This document shows positions 10,055 to 21,500 of a stretch of 64,000 nucleotides of DNA, piece by piece. Every line of letters starts with the position of its first letter. Position 1 is the stretch's first letter. The stretch lies in NCBI GenBank assembly GCA_900660155.1, contig CABFPE010000534.1, positions 4,559-68,558 on the forward strand, read 5' to 3'. The position numbers and the translations under genes are program-made. A model generated the notes under the pieces. That model ran no database searches. It saw only the letters and a list, made by a program, of their open reading frames with translations, and was not told the DNA's origin. This DNA is from Hofstenia miamia (lineage: Eukaryota > Xenacoelomorpha > Acoela > Hofsteniidae).

Positions 10055-11730
10055 ATTTTTTCTTTTGTAATACACTTCATTAATTCAATTTTGTTTTTAA
10101 TTATTGCTTAGTAATCCGAAATAGACAAAATATTCCCAGATGTGAGCAATGTATATCCTTGTTCATAATAATATACATTGGGTATTTTAAACAATAATTA
10201 TAAACACTCATATAAATTTCATGCATTAAATAAAAATCATTGAATTGTAGGAAAACCTTCTATACATTTTTGAATTCATTCGTGAAGTAAGCAACAAGCA
10301 TCAATATTTCAAATATACTTACTGTTAAAGAAATTAATTTAATTATCTATTGCATTTAGCATACAAAATGCATAATTTTTGTTAAAATATTTTTTGATAC
10401 AATGGTTCTACAATTTATTTTGGTTCTCTGAAAGCAACATCTAGAAGCATAGAGTAACACTAATATTTTTCTTTGCGGCTAATATAGTGATAATAAAATT
10501 TACTTTAAGACTGTCAAGTGTTAAAAAATGATTGGAAAGTTAGTGAAGTATAAACATTTTTATGTTTAAATGTATATGAATATTCACATTGTACTCAGTA
10601 GACAAGTCATTTTGGGAAAAGCATTGACATAGAGATGCAAGACTTAATCTCAATTGGATGCCCATTATTAATAAAGTGACATTATTCGTTATATAAATGT
10701 CACCAAAGCCTACCTTAGGCAAGACCTAGTGGTTCAATGAATAATCTTACAAGAAGAAACCCTTACAACAATAACTTCTACTTCGAAATAAACAGAAATT
10801 GAATGGTCAATTTCAATGGTTGCAAAACATAGTAAAGGTCTCAGAATAAGAAGTTTAGATAAGAAAGCAATCTAAGCCACGATGAGAAATAAAAAATTCA
10901 TTCCTTGTATATTTTAAGTATTATCAAGTGATGGGTTATTAATAAATGCGTCAAAAACAATTACTAAAAAACAAAATAAATTTCAAATTCGTCGAATATT
11001 AATTTACAGAATAACCATTTCCATGATCTTTTTCAAACGATTTTTGTTTGAGGAATCAATTTCTTTGCACAGTTGAGTAATTTCCTAAATGTTAAATAAA
11101 ATGTTCCAATTATTTCCAAAATATGTTCCAGTTGGCCTTCACAGCACTTGAGACAAACTTCATACATCATGCAAATGTTCTCAATTACTTCAGTGCATTC
11201 TTCTTGTTATATTTCTCTGATTTTGGATTGATGGCTTTCATTAATTAACCTAATGTTAGAGGATTGCTCTTGTAGGTATTGCTCTTAAGATGTCCCTATT
11301 GCTGTGCATCTGAGAGATTGAAATCAGGTGAATGTGATGTGATGCCTACTAAACGTCACACATCCACTGATCATTTTTCCTGAATTAAGTCATGAAAAAT
11401 GAAGTATATATTTATTGTTATATAAAGTAGAAATTCTGTAAAAAAGAGCGAGTTTCACCTTGGTTGGTTAACCGTAGGCTTTGCTTCAGTCTCAATGCCA
11501 GTGTCAACCATCCATGGCTCGCTGAGATTGACATGTCTATGACGCTTAACATAAAGTGTGTCAAGTAAACAACATGCAAAATTTTAACATTGCAGAATAA
11601 TTATATGACACAAGAGATTATTGAGGTCTTCTTTTATAGAATGGTATACTTTGTATATTTGAAGAGTAAACCAGCATATATTTTTAATTCCATCTACATA
11701 TAGTATTAGATGAGTTAAATACAATTGTTT
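10055..11730. repeat. Diverged long repeat, copy 2 (partner 4030-5990)
   Basis: Second copy of the ~1.7 kb repeat, same orientation, without the ~380-bp insert of copy 1. Its first ~340 bp are also related to 3320-3640. A block near 11475-11580 (GTCTCAATGCCAGTGTCAACC through CATAAAGTGTGTCA) is almost unchanged from 5790-5860, the best conserved part of the pair. Minus-strand transposase remnant at 11110-11345. Confidence 0.8.
11110..11345 (-). pseudogene. Decayed IS630/Tc1/mariner transposase C-terminus
   Basis: Sister of the remnant at 5400-5640, in the second copy of the long repeat; the same minus-strand segment (SPDFNL, IREI.QEECTEVIENF, FVSSA.E) is recognisable between stops and small indels. 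It shows that the duplication included the dead transposase, and that neither copy has been maintained by selection. Confidence 0.6.
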
Positions 11731-12748
11731 ACTACAGATTTATAAATTTTAAATCTCTTCTATTTACATAAGCTCATATCGGATCCTTATTTATAAATTG
11801 ATTTCTTATACCCAAAATTGTAATACTGACTCTAAGTAAAGGTAGTTCTCGAGGATTTCCCTAAACCTCTCTCTATTCGGTTTCTTGCAACATTCTGCCT
11901 CCGAACCTACAAGGAATTCGTTGTTTTTAGGAATGCTATAAGTCTTAAAAGAAACATACTGCTATATACATTTCAGTTTACAAATTTATACAGTCAGTAT
12001 TTTCTTTATTGCCTCTATATTTATTAGACTTTACAATAGTGATTAATGCCCTAAGTTTTAAATAATGGTAGAACAAATTTCCATTTATAATCTTCCATGG
12101 TGTTTAGACTTAGTTGTAATGTTTTATATAAATATTCTGAATATGTTTTAAATAACATGATCTTGATGTCTGATATATGATTTTGGTTTCAAAGCATTAT
12201 GTTGTGAAATCGCAATTAGGAGAATAAAGTTATTTCAAAAATTTACTTAAATCGATTGAAATCCAAAAATTCAAAATCGCAGTATCCTACATCCGTTGAT
12301 ATTGGTTGTGGTAGTCGAGAAAGCACTAATTAAGATTCCCAAAATCTTTCTGTACTAAAATTAAATGCTACTTAAACTAAGATAGAAAAACTATTATTTT
12401 ACAGCATATCAACTTGCAGAGATAATACATTTTCTCCTCTTGTGGACAGACAGAGGAATACAATTTTGAAATTTCCCAAGCAACATCAAACGCGTCCCAT
12501 TTACTGCCCTTCAGGCACAGTTTCACAATCTAACACTTATTCTCAATTATATTCAAATTCATAGAATGCACAAGCCAAATTGGGAGTAGAGAAATACCTG
12601 AATTTTCTATGTTTCCCGAGAAATAGCTAAAGTGCATGCTTAGAGCTACTTATAACTTCAATATTTCCACCCTGAATAACAAAATGCACCCTATGACATA
12701 AGCTTTGCGCATAACTTGCGAAAATATTCGTCCAAGTCCCAGACTTGT

Positions 12749-13260
12749 TAACGAGCCGAGCTTCTAACGAGCCGACCTTGAGCACAGTATTTGATATNNN
12801 NNNNNNNNNNNNNNNNNNNNNNNNNNNNNNNNNNNNNNNNNNNNNNNNNNNNNNNNNNNNNNNNNNNNNNNNNNNNNNNNNNNNNNNNNNNNNNNNNNNN
12901 NNNNNNNNNNNNNNNNCGAGCCGACCTTGAGCACAGTATTTGATATACAACGAGCCAAAAACGAGCCTATTTTAGGCAAAGCAAATTTATAGTTCTGCTT
13001 GTTAATTTGATTATGGAGATTTTTCTTATTTTTTGCAGTCAGTATGCCTTTCCTATTATCTTATTTAAGAAATGTTTATTAAATAATAGGAAGAGCTATG
13101 TAAAAAATTCTTTGAGTGCAATATTTTTAAAAAAATACCGAGCTAAAACCAGCCTCATTCGAAAATTTTATGTGGCGATCCGAGCTGAGCCGAGCCGAAA
13201 TTACACAAAAATTTATACGAGCCGAGCTTGGAAATGTCGCCTCGTCTGCCAAATCCTTCA
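12749..13260. repeat. GAGCCGAGC-motif repeat, interrupted by a gap
   Basis: The short motif GAGCCGAGC or GAGCCGACC recurs at 12752, 12771, 12918, 12951, 12971, 13182-13197 and 13218-13228. A related block at 22705-22780 shares the motif and a trailing AATGTCG(A/C)CTCGT. Such GC-rich words in AT-rich DNA usually mark an arthropod/deuterostome-type non-autonomous hAT or similar repeat; no ends with target duplication could be defined. Confidence 0.5.
12798..12916. other. Assembly gap (119 N) flanked by the same 28-30 bp
   Basis: The bases just left of the Ns (ending CAGTATTTGATAT, 12768-12797) are repeated just right of the Ns (12917-12946). Identical contig ends on both sides of a gap usually mean the two contigs overlap and the gap is not real, or that it hides a tandem repeat of the motif above. 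Confidence 0.85.
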
Positions 13261-14044
13261 AACTGTTTTTTGGTATTCTAGGGACCATAACAAAAGCACT
13301 TTGCTTTTCACGTGTGCTAACATTTCACTCACGCCATTTTCTGCAGATATTGTCTAATTGTGCGTTTTCACACTAAATGACCCATAGACCAACTAAGTTT
13401 GAGCGTCAGTGTAGTCACATGGTGCCAAACTTAAATAGTGTTGAGACGTCTAAATGCAATTTAACAACCTGTTATCACTGTATGAACCCGGATTGTGTAT
13501 TTCTCCAATTGAAGCTTTTCAACACACTGGGCAATCTACAAATTGCTTTCGGAATCATATTTTCCCGGAAAAAAATTGATCATCATACATTACCGCACAT
13601 TTCCTGGAATTTAATGTTGAGGATTAAATAATTGGCAATGCTTTGTAAATCAATTCAATGTTTGTAATAAGGTTAGAGAATGTACCACAGGTTTGAAAAA
13701 TGACATTCATGAAGGATTCTCAAGAAATTTCTACATTTAAAACAAGAGATGTAAATGCAAGCTGTCACATATTCACCTATTGATATTTTCCAATATTCTA
13801 TTGCCGATACTTGTTCTATGACAATTAACTTTTATTAAACAACTGTTTTTGCCTCGAAGGTAAAGTATACATTTTAATGAAATATAGTATTACTAAAATT
13901 AGAAATTAATGACAAATATGATAGTAAGCAAATCTTTAAGAAAAGCCAGTATTTTATGCTGGTTGCAAGGGTAGATGCAGTCCTTAAGTTTAATTAAAAG
14001 TCCTCATGAGATAATGGACATCATATTGATTTTTAAAAATACGA

Positions 14045-15040
14045 AAAAAGCAGAAAATCAAGTCAATTTCAATGGTTTTTCAATGTAGCACCATCTTCAT
14101 GCTAAGTGTTGTAAGAAAAGACATGGCTGTGCTTTCATGTGACTCATTCTTCTGACTGTGTCTATGGGAAATGAACTTTAAACATTAACCTTTTTCCCAC
14201 TTGCAGACAAGATTAAAGCTGAGTTAAGAGCCCTTCAAGATGCAAGCTGTATTCTCAAAGCTTGAACATCTGAAGCACAAACATTTTCTTTTATTTATGA
14301 AAATGTCAATAAAAGAAATGAAAAGCCTATTATATAGACTCTAAAAAACCTACATTAATGTCTTAAAAATGTTAATTTTAGAACAACTAAAAACAAATTT
14401 TGAGATGAAGAGATTTATTGCTAGTCAAAGCATTTGAAGGCATCATATGATTTGCAAAAGTCAGTTCAACCGGCAGCACCAATAAAAATTCATTCCATTT
14501 TCAAAAACTCCTTTGATTCTTTGTTTCTTACATTTAGAGCAGTTTCAAGAAATATATTCATGTAAACTAAAAAATCAAAACAACATATTTTTCACTAAAC
14601 TACACAAACTTTCATAGACTACAATGCGTTTTTGAAAACTATAATATTGTAATATTACGAACCATGCATTTGCAAGTATAAACTGGTTTAGTCCAAACAA
14701 ACTTTTTCAATTTTTTCATAATTATTAGGTCATTGTAGATAATACACACTGCTTGACTAAGACTAAATCAAATTTAACTTAACACTATCAAACCTATTGA
14801 TTAAGCTGCATGTTGTAGAAATTTGTCGAAAAACCTCATTTGGTTAAAGACAAACTAGCATGGTTAGTGCAACCAATTTCTTAGTTACTCCTACTCATTC
14901 TTCTTTATGGCTTCCACTGATTTTGGGTGTGATTGCTGTCATTTTTCACGCTTGTAAAGTATTGCTCTGATACACATTGTCTTTAACAAATCTCTATAGA
15001 TAAAAATTCAAGGATATGCCCACTCAACCTCCCGATACTC
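14045..15040 (-). pseudogene. Old mariner-type element remnant
   Basis: 14045-14215 matches 6235-6400. 14820-15040 encodes on the minus strand DNVYQSNTLQ then KMTAITPKISGSHKEE, the equivalent of KNNAYKSNPLT and MTAITAKIREIQQEE in the remnant at 5400-5640. Stops and indels throughout. This is a third, older relative of the element in the 4-6 and 10-12 kb repeats. Confidence 0.5.
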
Positions 15041-15191
15041 GCATTTCTGTCTCATTGAAACCTCTCCCTTGACGTAGACTTGGCCGAAAAGATAATGTTG
15101 CCATACTCAATACACTAGTACTACTATAAAAATAAGAAAAAAAGAGAAATAATTCAAAATTTTAATCAAATATTTGTGGTTTCTGCATTTG

Positions 15192-15918
15192 GGTCACACC
15201 TTAACACTAGAAATACCCTGGTGTTATTTTTGATACCAATCAGTATACAAATGCATATAAATGATGCTATTTGCATTGAATGACATTTTCTACATTAATA
15301 CTCCTAATCAGGCAAAAGTGTTAGGCAATCAAATAGCATTTATCTGTTGCCTATTAAATGGCTTTTTCTTAGAATGACCACGGTATCAAATATGATACCA
15401 TAGTAATTTTCGCTCCAGTTTTCCATTGAAAATTATTTCAATTATAATTAGGTTCCATGTATACATAAAATTTAACTATTTTTTCAGAGCTTTCATTGTT
15501 TACAACAGAGCAGACTTCTATGCCATCATCAGAGGACGTCAAGGAATGCTGTTTCAATCTTATCTGTACAGCTGCAGCATTTGATTGTGGTAATAAAATT
15601 CAAATGCTGACTAATGTCATAAACTATTTGAATTCATGTATTCGCATCTTGCACTAGTTTAGAAGTTTGCGTACGCACGTGAACGAAAGAAGTCGCAAAT
15701 AATCATGCTTCACTCATCTTCGATTTTGCAAAAACGTCTTCGTCCCAACATTAGTGCAAATGAAATTGCGAGTATTATGCAAAATTTGCCTTCTGATGAA
15801 TCCGGCACTGATTTCGACATTGATAACGACGCGAATGACTTTGAAGCCGATCACACCAAAAGGTCATATGATTCTGACCAATCTGACGTGTCATCTCAAG
15901 TCGATGGTATAGGCCTAC
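15192..15918 (+). mobile_element. piggyBac transposon, 5' part (split by LINE)
   Basis: A TTAA (15192-15195) followed by CACTAGAAATACC fits a piggyBac target site and terminus. An inverted motif GGTATCAAATATGATACC lies inside at about 15383. A reading frame opens at 15705 with an acidic N-terminus (SANEIASIMQNLPSDESGTD then DIDNDANDFEAD), as in piggyBac transposases before their catalytic domain. It is interrupted near residue 72 by the (TAT)n tail of the LINE. The continuation of the transposase is at 19336-19498. Confidence 0.6.

Positions 15919-15964
<46 letters not shown>
15919..15964. repeat. (TAT)n microsatellite: LINE 3' tail
   Basis: About 15 TAT units. Read on the minus strand this is an (AAT)n run, located just past the 3' end of the minus-strand LINE. 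It is best explained as the simple-repeat tail that CR1/L2-type LINEs carry in place of poly(A). Confidence 0.8.
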
Positions 15965-15966
<2 letters not shown>

Positions 15967-16032
15967 CAATATTACGCTCACACTATACAAAAGTACATTC
16001 AAGAGCGAACAACGAAATTATGGGTAATAGTG

Positions 16033-17205
16033 CTATCTAAAGAGATGTGTCTTCAGATCTTTCTTAAAAGACACTGATGACGAGGACTGCTTGATGTAAA
16101 TCGGTAGCTTATTCCAAAGCAGTGTCCCTGAAGCAGAAAAACTACGACCTCCATATGAAGTACGTGTACGAGGCATCACAAGTTGTGGTGTTGACTGCAG
16201 TCGAGTACGTCGGCCATGTATATCATTAGGTGAGATCATATTCTTTAGGTACTCGGGACAATCGGCATCATTTATAGCTTTGTAAACTAATACTAATAGT
16301 TTGAATGAAACTCGATCCCTAATACATAGCCAGTGAAAGTCATGGAGATAGGGAGTAATGTGATCAGACCACCGCAGTTTGAAAATGAGCCGAGCTCCCA
16401 TATTTTGGATGCATTGCAACTTATTTAATTGATAACTCGGGAGAGCGTAAAACAATGAGTTGCAATAATCAAGTTTGCTTAGCACCAAACTTCGTACTAA
16501 ATGATTAGTCGTTGAATTGTTTAGGAATCTACGTATCCGACGGATGGATTTCAGAGTACGAATACAAGCTACGAAAAGATTATCAATATGATGTCGCAGG
16601 CTTAGATTTTTGTCCGTGATAACACCTAACACGTTGACTTTGTCACAGCATGTAAGGCTGACATCATTAATAGCAATAGTATGTGGGAATGTACAACGTA
16701 ACCTTTCAGAGCATAAAAACATGACTTCAGTTTTTGCTTCATTGATTTTCAGCCTGAGCGATGCACAAAAATTAGCAATCTGATTAAAATAATGACCAAT
16801 ATCATATTCGTAATTATACATATCAGCCGGAGAAATGGTAAAATAAACAACAGAATCATCAGCATAAAAATGACATGAAAGACCAAGTGAACGCACAAAC
16901 TCCGACAATGGATAAATATACATTAGGAAAAGCAGGGGCCCTAATATAGACCCTTGAGGGACACCCAAATGGAACATTAAAGAATTCGAACACGCACCAT
17001 TAATAACAACTTTCTGTTTGCGATTCATCAAGTAAGACTTAAACCAACTAAGAGCAGTACCATTAATAACGTACCAGGATTTCATGATATTCAATAAAAT
17101 GCAATGGTTAACAGTATCGAATGCCGAAGATAAACAAATGCAGAAAGTCAGAGTATAAGGCTAAAAGAGCAGTTTCGGTACTACGACCCGAAAGATAAGC
17201 AGATT
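16033..17205 (-). pseudogene. LINE ORF2: reverse transcriptase and C-terminal domain
   Basis: From 17205 downwards: FQSAYLSGRSTETALLALYSD (RT motif region), a frame change, then SSAFDTVNH (first catalytic Asp), GVPQGSILGPLLF, FYADDSVVY (catalytic YADD box), LKINEAKTEVM, VLGV, and in the C-terminal part SKLDYCNSLFY, WLCIRDRVSFKLLVLVYKA and SASGTLLWNKLPIYIK. From 17094 to 16033 the frame is open (353 codons). The fingers of the RT before FQSAY are deleted. RNA-directed DNA polymerase for target-primed reverse transcription in the family; dead here. Confidence 0.9.
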
Positions 17206-17213
17206 GAAAAGTA

Positions 17214-17561
17214 TTAATCATCTAGCATGGATGTACCATTACTCAATGTCGAAAACACGTCGCATAAATCGCCCTCGGTAATATCTTCAAAAGAAGTAAA
17301 TGCAAAATTTTCAACACGAACAGATGGAGAATAAGGCAAGCATTTGATAGACAATACTTCTGATATTCCAAGAATCTTGTTGAAGAAGAAGTTATTAAAC
17401 TCATTAGCAAGCATAGTATCATCATGATGTGATGGCAGAACCTCTTCTTTCGTTTTGCCCATAAGAACGTTGAGTACGTTATACATATCACGCATGTTAC
17501 GAGCAGATGAGAAGCTATCTTCATAAAATGATTGCCGCTTCTTCTTAAGACTATAGTTCAT
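17214..17561 (-). pseudogene. LINE ORF2: linker between endonuclease and RT
   Basis: A 115-codon open piece containing MYNVLNVLMGKTKEEVLPSH and NEFNNFFFNKI, the usual spacer of CR1/L2 ORF2 (LxNxLLGKxK..LP, LAxxFNxFFxxKI). It ends in LSNGTSMLDD where intact elements read SKSCxLDPIPTxLLK, marking the left side of the RT deletion. Confidence 0.8.
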
Positions 17562-17600
17562 CTTTAATGTAAGCCGACGAAGATTTTTAAAGTCATCAGT

Positions 17601-18581
17601 TTAATTAGAATGATTGAATACTCTTTCTGCTTTTCTTCGTTCACGTTTAAGATGATAAAGTTCTTGATCAAAAAATGGACATTTCTTAGAGGATTTCGCG
17701 ACCTTGTCATGAAGAGGCAAAAAGATGTCAATGTACTTAAAACATTCATTGGAAAAGAGGGAAAAAGCATCATTGACATCCATACGGATGTGATAATTAG
17801 TAGTCCATGAGTCAGAAAGAGCAGATGTGAATTGGTTAACGTCTAGTTGAGACCAGCTCCTGCATTTCACAACTTTGCTTTGGGGAATGGCAATGGATAG
17901 ATCTAGGACACACACGACAGCAAAATGGTCCGATATTATAATGGGACTGGAGTAAATGTCAGTAACAACAGAGGAAGTAGTAACCACGAGATCAAGCGTG
18001 TGTCCCGATTTGTGAATCGGGAAATCAACATGCTGACGTAATTCCAGCTCATCAAAAGTTGACATTAATTTAGTGGCCTTGTAATCACCAGGAGTGTCAA
18101 CGTGTACATTGAAATCACCAGCGAATACTACATCCTCATACTCAGTCACTAGGCTAATAGCAAGTTCAGAAAATAGATCAAGAAATTCACTAAAGTTTGA
18201 CTCGTCGGGGCGATACATCATGCAAATGCATATTTTCCGAGAAGTTAGCAATATTTCCAAATACGCAAATTCATAACCAAAAGCACATTTATTACCGAGT
18301 TCGGTAGAATGAATTGATTTGGAGATGATCATACAAAAGCCTCCGCCACGTTTATCATGTCTAGGATAACTATAGTAATTGTAGCCACTTGGGCATGACA
18401 GCTTTAATACCTGCATGTCGACGTCATTACTAATAATCCATGACTCAGTTATGATCAAACAGTGGATATCATAGCTTAAAATAAAATCGGATATATCCAT
18501 AAACTTGTAGCGCATAGATCTTACATTCCACGTACAAATGTTCAACTTTGGTATTACTTTCTTGCCAGGGTCCGTAACCAT
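17601..18581 (-). pseudogene. LINE ORF2: apurinic-type endonuclease
   Basis: A 326-codon open frame with the exonuclease-endonuclease-phosphatase motifs in order: LNICTWNVRSMR near residue 15, ITESW near 46, RGGGFCMI near 79, MMYRPDES near 121, FAGDFNVHVD near 153, HTLDLVVT near 195 and SDHFAV near 218 (catalytic Asp-His). This domain nicks target DNA in the family. The start Met lies 28 bp inside the end of ORF1, a short overlap that may be natural. The frame then stops and the following spacer continues in another frame. Confidence 0.9.
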
Positions 18582-19335
18582 TCCCTGGCGCCCACATTTA
18601 AAAAATATCTGGATATGGAAGTATCCTCAGGCCATGAGTCAGGGTTGTAAATAATGCTTTCAGAAGATTGCGGAAAAACACAGTGAAACGAGTTAAACAA
18701 AGATTGCTCGTTGGAGATTTTTCGGACATGAATCAAATCCATGGATTTTTGTTCACAGTACTTTCGAATAATTTTTTCATCACAATTCTTTGCCACTCGA
18801 CCGACATATAAGTGCATTCTTCCCGGAAGCTTTGGAACCGCCTTGAACATTCCAGTATCACTGGAATTAGTGCCGCACATAGTCTTCTTCGGTTGGCGTC
18901 GTACATCGCTATCTTCTTGGCTTTCATTACGTCTCCGCTTTTTAGCTGAGTCACTAGTCGCAGAACTCGTGCTAAAATGGCGTAATCGCATACTACTATT
19001 AGGTAAAGGATGAGCAACAGATTGTGCTGAAGAACTTTAGAATACGAGTTATTGTTCATTTGATTTGCCCGGATAACGTCCGTTTGACTAACGAACTTCT
19101 CAAGCTTTTCATCAATAGCTTTCAGTTTTTCTTCAACAATATTATAGCGGGGATGATCCCAGGAAGAACATTCATCATTGCATTTTCCGCAGCACCAGTA
19201 TAACTTTCCAAACGATATATCACATTGAATGCCAATGCATTTTGAGTGTACAGTATCATTACATTTAAAGCATTGCATATCTGCGACGCTATCATTGCAC
19301 GAGCAAACAACACACAACCGACTGGTCGCTGTCAT
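18554..19335 (-). pseudogene. LINE ORF1 with PHD-like zinc finger
   Basis: 19335 downward begins MTATSRLCVVCSCNDSV and has a Cys-rich finger (CVVC, CFKC, HSKC, CCGKC; residues 8-55) of PHD type, then a coiled-coil-like stretch (VEEKLKAIDEKLEKFVSQ). Around 19010-19030 the meaningful frame shifts to one ending at 18554, with basic KKRRRNESQ and MHLYVGRVAKNCDEKIIRKY, a conserved ORF1 C-terminal domain of CR1/L2 elements thought to bind the element RNA. One frameshift separates the two halves. Confidence 0.8.
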
Positions 19336-19498
19336 TTCTATCTCTTTATCTCCCCACTGAACTTTTGTTGGGAAGGATGGTACCCATTGGACTAAATATT
19401 CATATTCTGCGCCATCGCCGGGTCGATTACCAGCGTCTAATATCTCCGAATTTTATGAAATGTCCTGGAGCAATTGTGCTTCAAAATATTGGCCTATA
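19336..19498 (+). mobile_element. piggyBac transposon, continuation after LINE
   Basis: The plus-strand frame gives FVGKDGTHWTKYSYSAPSPG, RLPASNI and SEFYEM. This matches the piggyBac block SxDGTxWxxxPxxxxGRxxxxNI that precedes the DDD catalytic domain. One stop lies just before it. The homology ends at the TA microsatellite at 19525, so the catalytic domain and right terminus are absent. Confidence 0.6.
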
Positions 19499-19524
19499 AT
19501 GTGATTGACAATTGATAAGCAATG

Positions 19525-19551
<27 letters not shown>
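19525..19551. repeat. (TA)n microsatellite
   Basis: About 13 TA units separating the piggyBac remnant from the hammerhead-like retroelement piece. Confidence 0.9.
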
Positions 19552-19555
<4 letters not shown>

Positions 19556-19598
19556 TAGTTGTAATCTTAAAACTTTGAATATTTTTATGAAAACTTTT

Positions 19599-19660
19599 AT
19601 TGCTTTTATCACGACATGTTTCGACAAACATTGTTGTCATCTTCAAGCATTTGTAGCAAT
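19599..19660 (-). ncRNA. Hammerhead-ribozyme-like motif of a retroelement
   Basis: Read on the minus strand: an outer stem (ATTGCT pairing with AGCAAT), then TTGAAGA, a hairpin (GACAA..TTGTC), GAAAC, the palindrome ACATGT and then C. This order matches a type I hammerhead: CUGANGA core, stem II, GAAA, very short stem III, cleavage after an NUH triplet (GUC). The match is imperfect in the CUGANGA box. Minimal hammerheads with a palindromic stem III are known from Penelope-like elements. The larger stretch (about 19555-19680) is probably the terminal fragment of such an element. Activity is unlikely in this decayed copy; identification is by motif only. Confidence 0.45.
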
Positions 19661-19689
19661 GTTCTCGAATTTTTTTCATTAAACGTTTT

Positions 19690-21500
19690 TGATCTTTAAT
19701 AAATGTTTAAATTTGAATGATGTCAAATTGATTTTTTCTCAAATGATATCAAACAATAAGAGTAAATGAAAGTCACATGGAAAAAAAATAGCATAGTTAG
19801 CCATTTCGGCCATCACAAAAACCAAAAATCTAAAATAGCTTAAAATTTTGTCCTGATAAACAAAAAAACTGAATTTTCGAAATCAGCGACCCCAAATTAG
19901 TCTAATTCAGTTAAAAAAGCTTGGTCACCAAAAATTGTGTCGGGTAGTGTTATCGATGTCAATTATCTCTAGAGCGTGCTCACTGCGATGGTTTGAAGAT
20001 GGCCTAAATGCTCCAATAAGACAATGTCAAGGAGAAAGCACTTGGAAACTCTTCTTGGAAACTGATGCTTCCAATAGGACATTAGTCGATCGCTAGTAGC
20101 ATCAGTTACATTCTTAATCATCAAAAAAAATTTAGCAGAACTTAAACACAAGAAAGGACTTTTGAATATTTATTTTGAATAAAATCATTTTATAAGTTAT
20201 AATGTATATGTTAAGTGAAACTTCAAAACAACTTATTTATGAATATTTGAGGACCACGACATTAATTACCAAATTAAAATATTCATATGGAGCAGACGAG
20301 AACTTTGAATTGTACTTTTTTTTAATTAAGTAATTTTGGATATATTAATATGACTAGTAGTTTCAATGTGATTAAGAGATTCTTTGCAAACGATATAACA
20401 TTGTGAAAAACTTAAATTACTTTGGAGTATCAAACATGATTAAATTCTTAAGATAATCTTTGGCTACATTAAAGTCCCCTAAGTTTTTTACTGCTTAGTA
20501 AGATATCCATGACAAAAATAAGGTTTTAGTTTCATTTTTTTGTTGTTTTTTAAAAAAAATGATGTTTGAAAAAGTTACAAATAAGAGCAGACGGCAGCTA
20601 AACTATAAGCATTTTATCACACTTCCTATTACGTGGTCATATATTTCGTCAAAGAATTGCAGCTCCGCTACATAAATATAAATTTTGTTTCAAATGTTTT
20701 CAATAATTTTTATGCAAAAATTCTTTAGTCACGAATGATAAAGAGAAACTAAAAATTATCAAGAAAGATATATATATATATATGATGACTTGTACTAGGG
20801 TAATGAAACTGTAAGCTAACAAAATTTATTATAGATTTCATGTATTATGCTTCTTAAGTTTCATGCAAATTGAATCAATAGATATACATGTTCTATAAAC
20901 AAATAATTCAACTTACTTTAGGAACGAGCTGTATTTTAAATGATTTCACTATTTTCCTAGAAAATGACATTATGTATTTAATTGTAGTGTTGGAAAATCA
21001 CTTTTCCTAATGCTACTGATTCTGGAAGGAAATGCTTCCAGCAGTTGCTCCTATCTTTAAAAATTTATCAAAAATATGTGACCTATTACTCTAGTACTGC
21101 ATAATCTTCACAATGATACACTTCTGATGGACCTTAGTTGAGTTTTCAAAAAATTTGTATCTTAAATGGACAAGTACGACCGGTTTAAGTCCTGTCGGGG
21201 GCTTATTGAACCAATAATGTATAACTTCTAGTTACCCTATCCAATCGATTTTACTATTGTACTTATGCAAAATTATTAATAATTCTCACTAAACAAGTTT
21301 GTTTATTGTGAATTACAAGAGACGAGTTTACTAACTTTTATTTTGACCACTGTATGGCTAGTATAACACACTATATATCACTAACTAATAAACTAGTGGC
21401 CGCCACTTTCTAAACAATTAATGCAAACAGAACAAAGTGGTATCTTACAAATGATAACTCTTGTAAAGGACTGGAAACAAATGCGAATGAGCTATTAAAC
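19690..21500. other. AT-rich non-coding stretch
   Basis: No gene or transposon recognised; a small TA run lies at 20769-20783. 21480-21750 is somewhat GC-richer and open on both strands (67 and 64 codons) without recognisable similarity. Confidence 0.45.

Larger units (their letters stand above)
15919..19345 (-). mobile_element. CR1/L2-type LINE, nearly full length but deleted
   Basis: On the minus strand: ORF1 (19335-18554, two frames), ORF2 endonuclease (18581-17601), a middle piece (17561-17214), reverse transcriptase with C-terminal domain (about 17205-16033) and an (AAT)n tail. The element sits inside a piggyBac transposase gene, whose halves flank it. Domain order and a PHD-like finger at the start of ORF1 fit the CR1/L2 group. 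The RT is damaged: about 90 residues between the end of the middle piece and the FQSAYLSGRSTETALL motif are missing, and frameshifts separate the pieces. It cannot encode a working ORF2. Confidence 0.85.

Noticed and set aside
13377-13631. 84-codon open frame with several cysteines
   Set aside because: No zinc-finger spacing or domain match, and codon composition like surrounding non-coding DNA.
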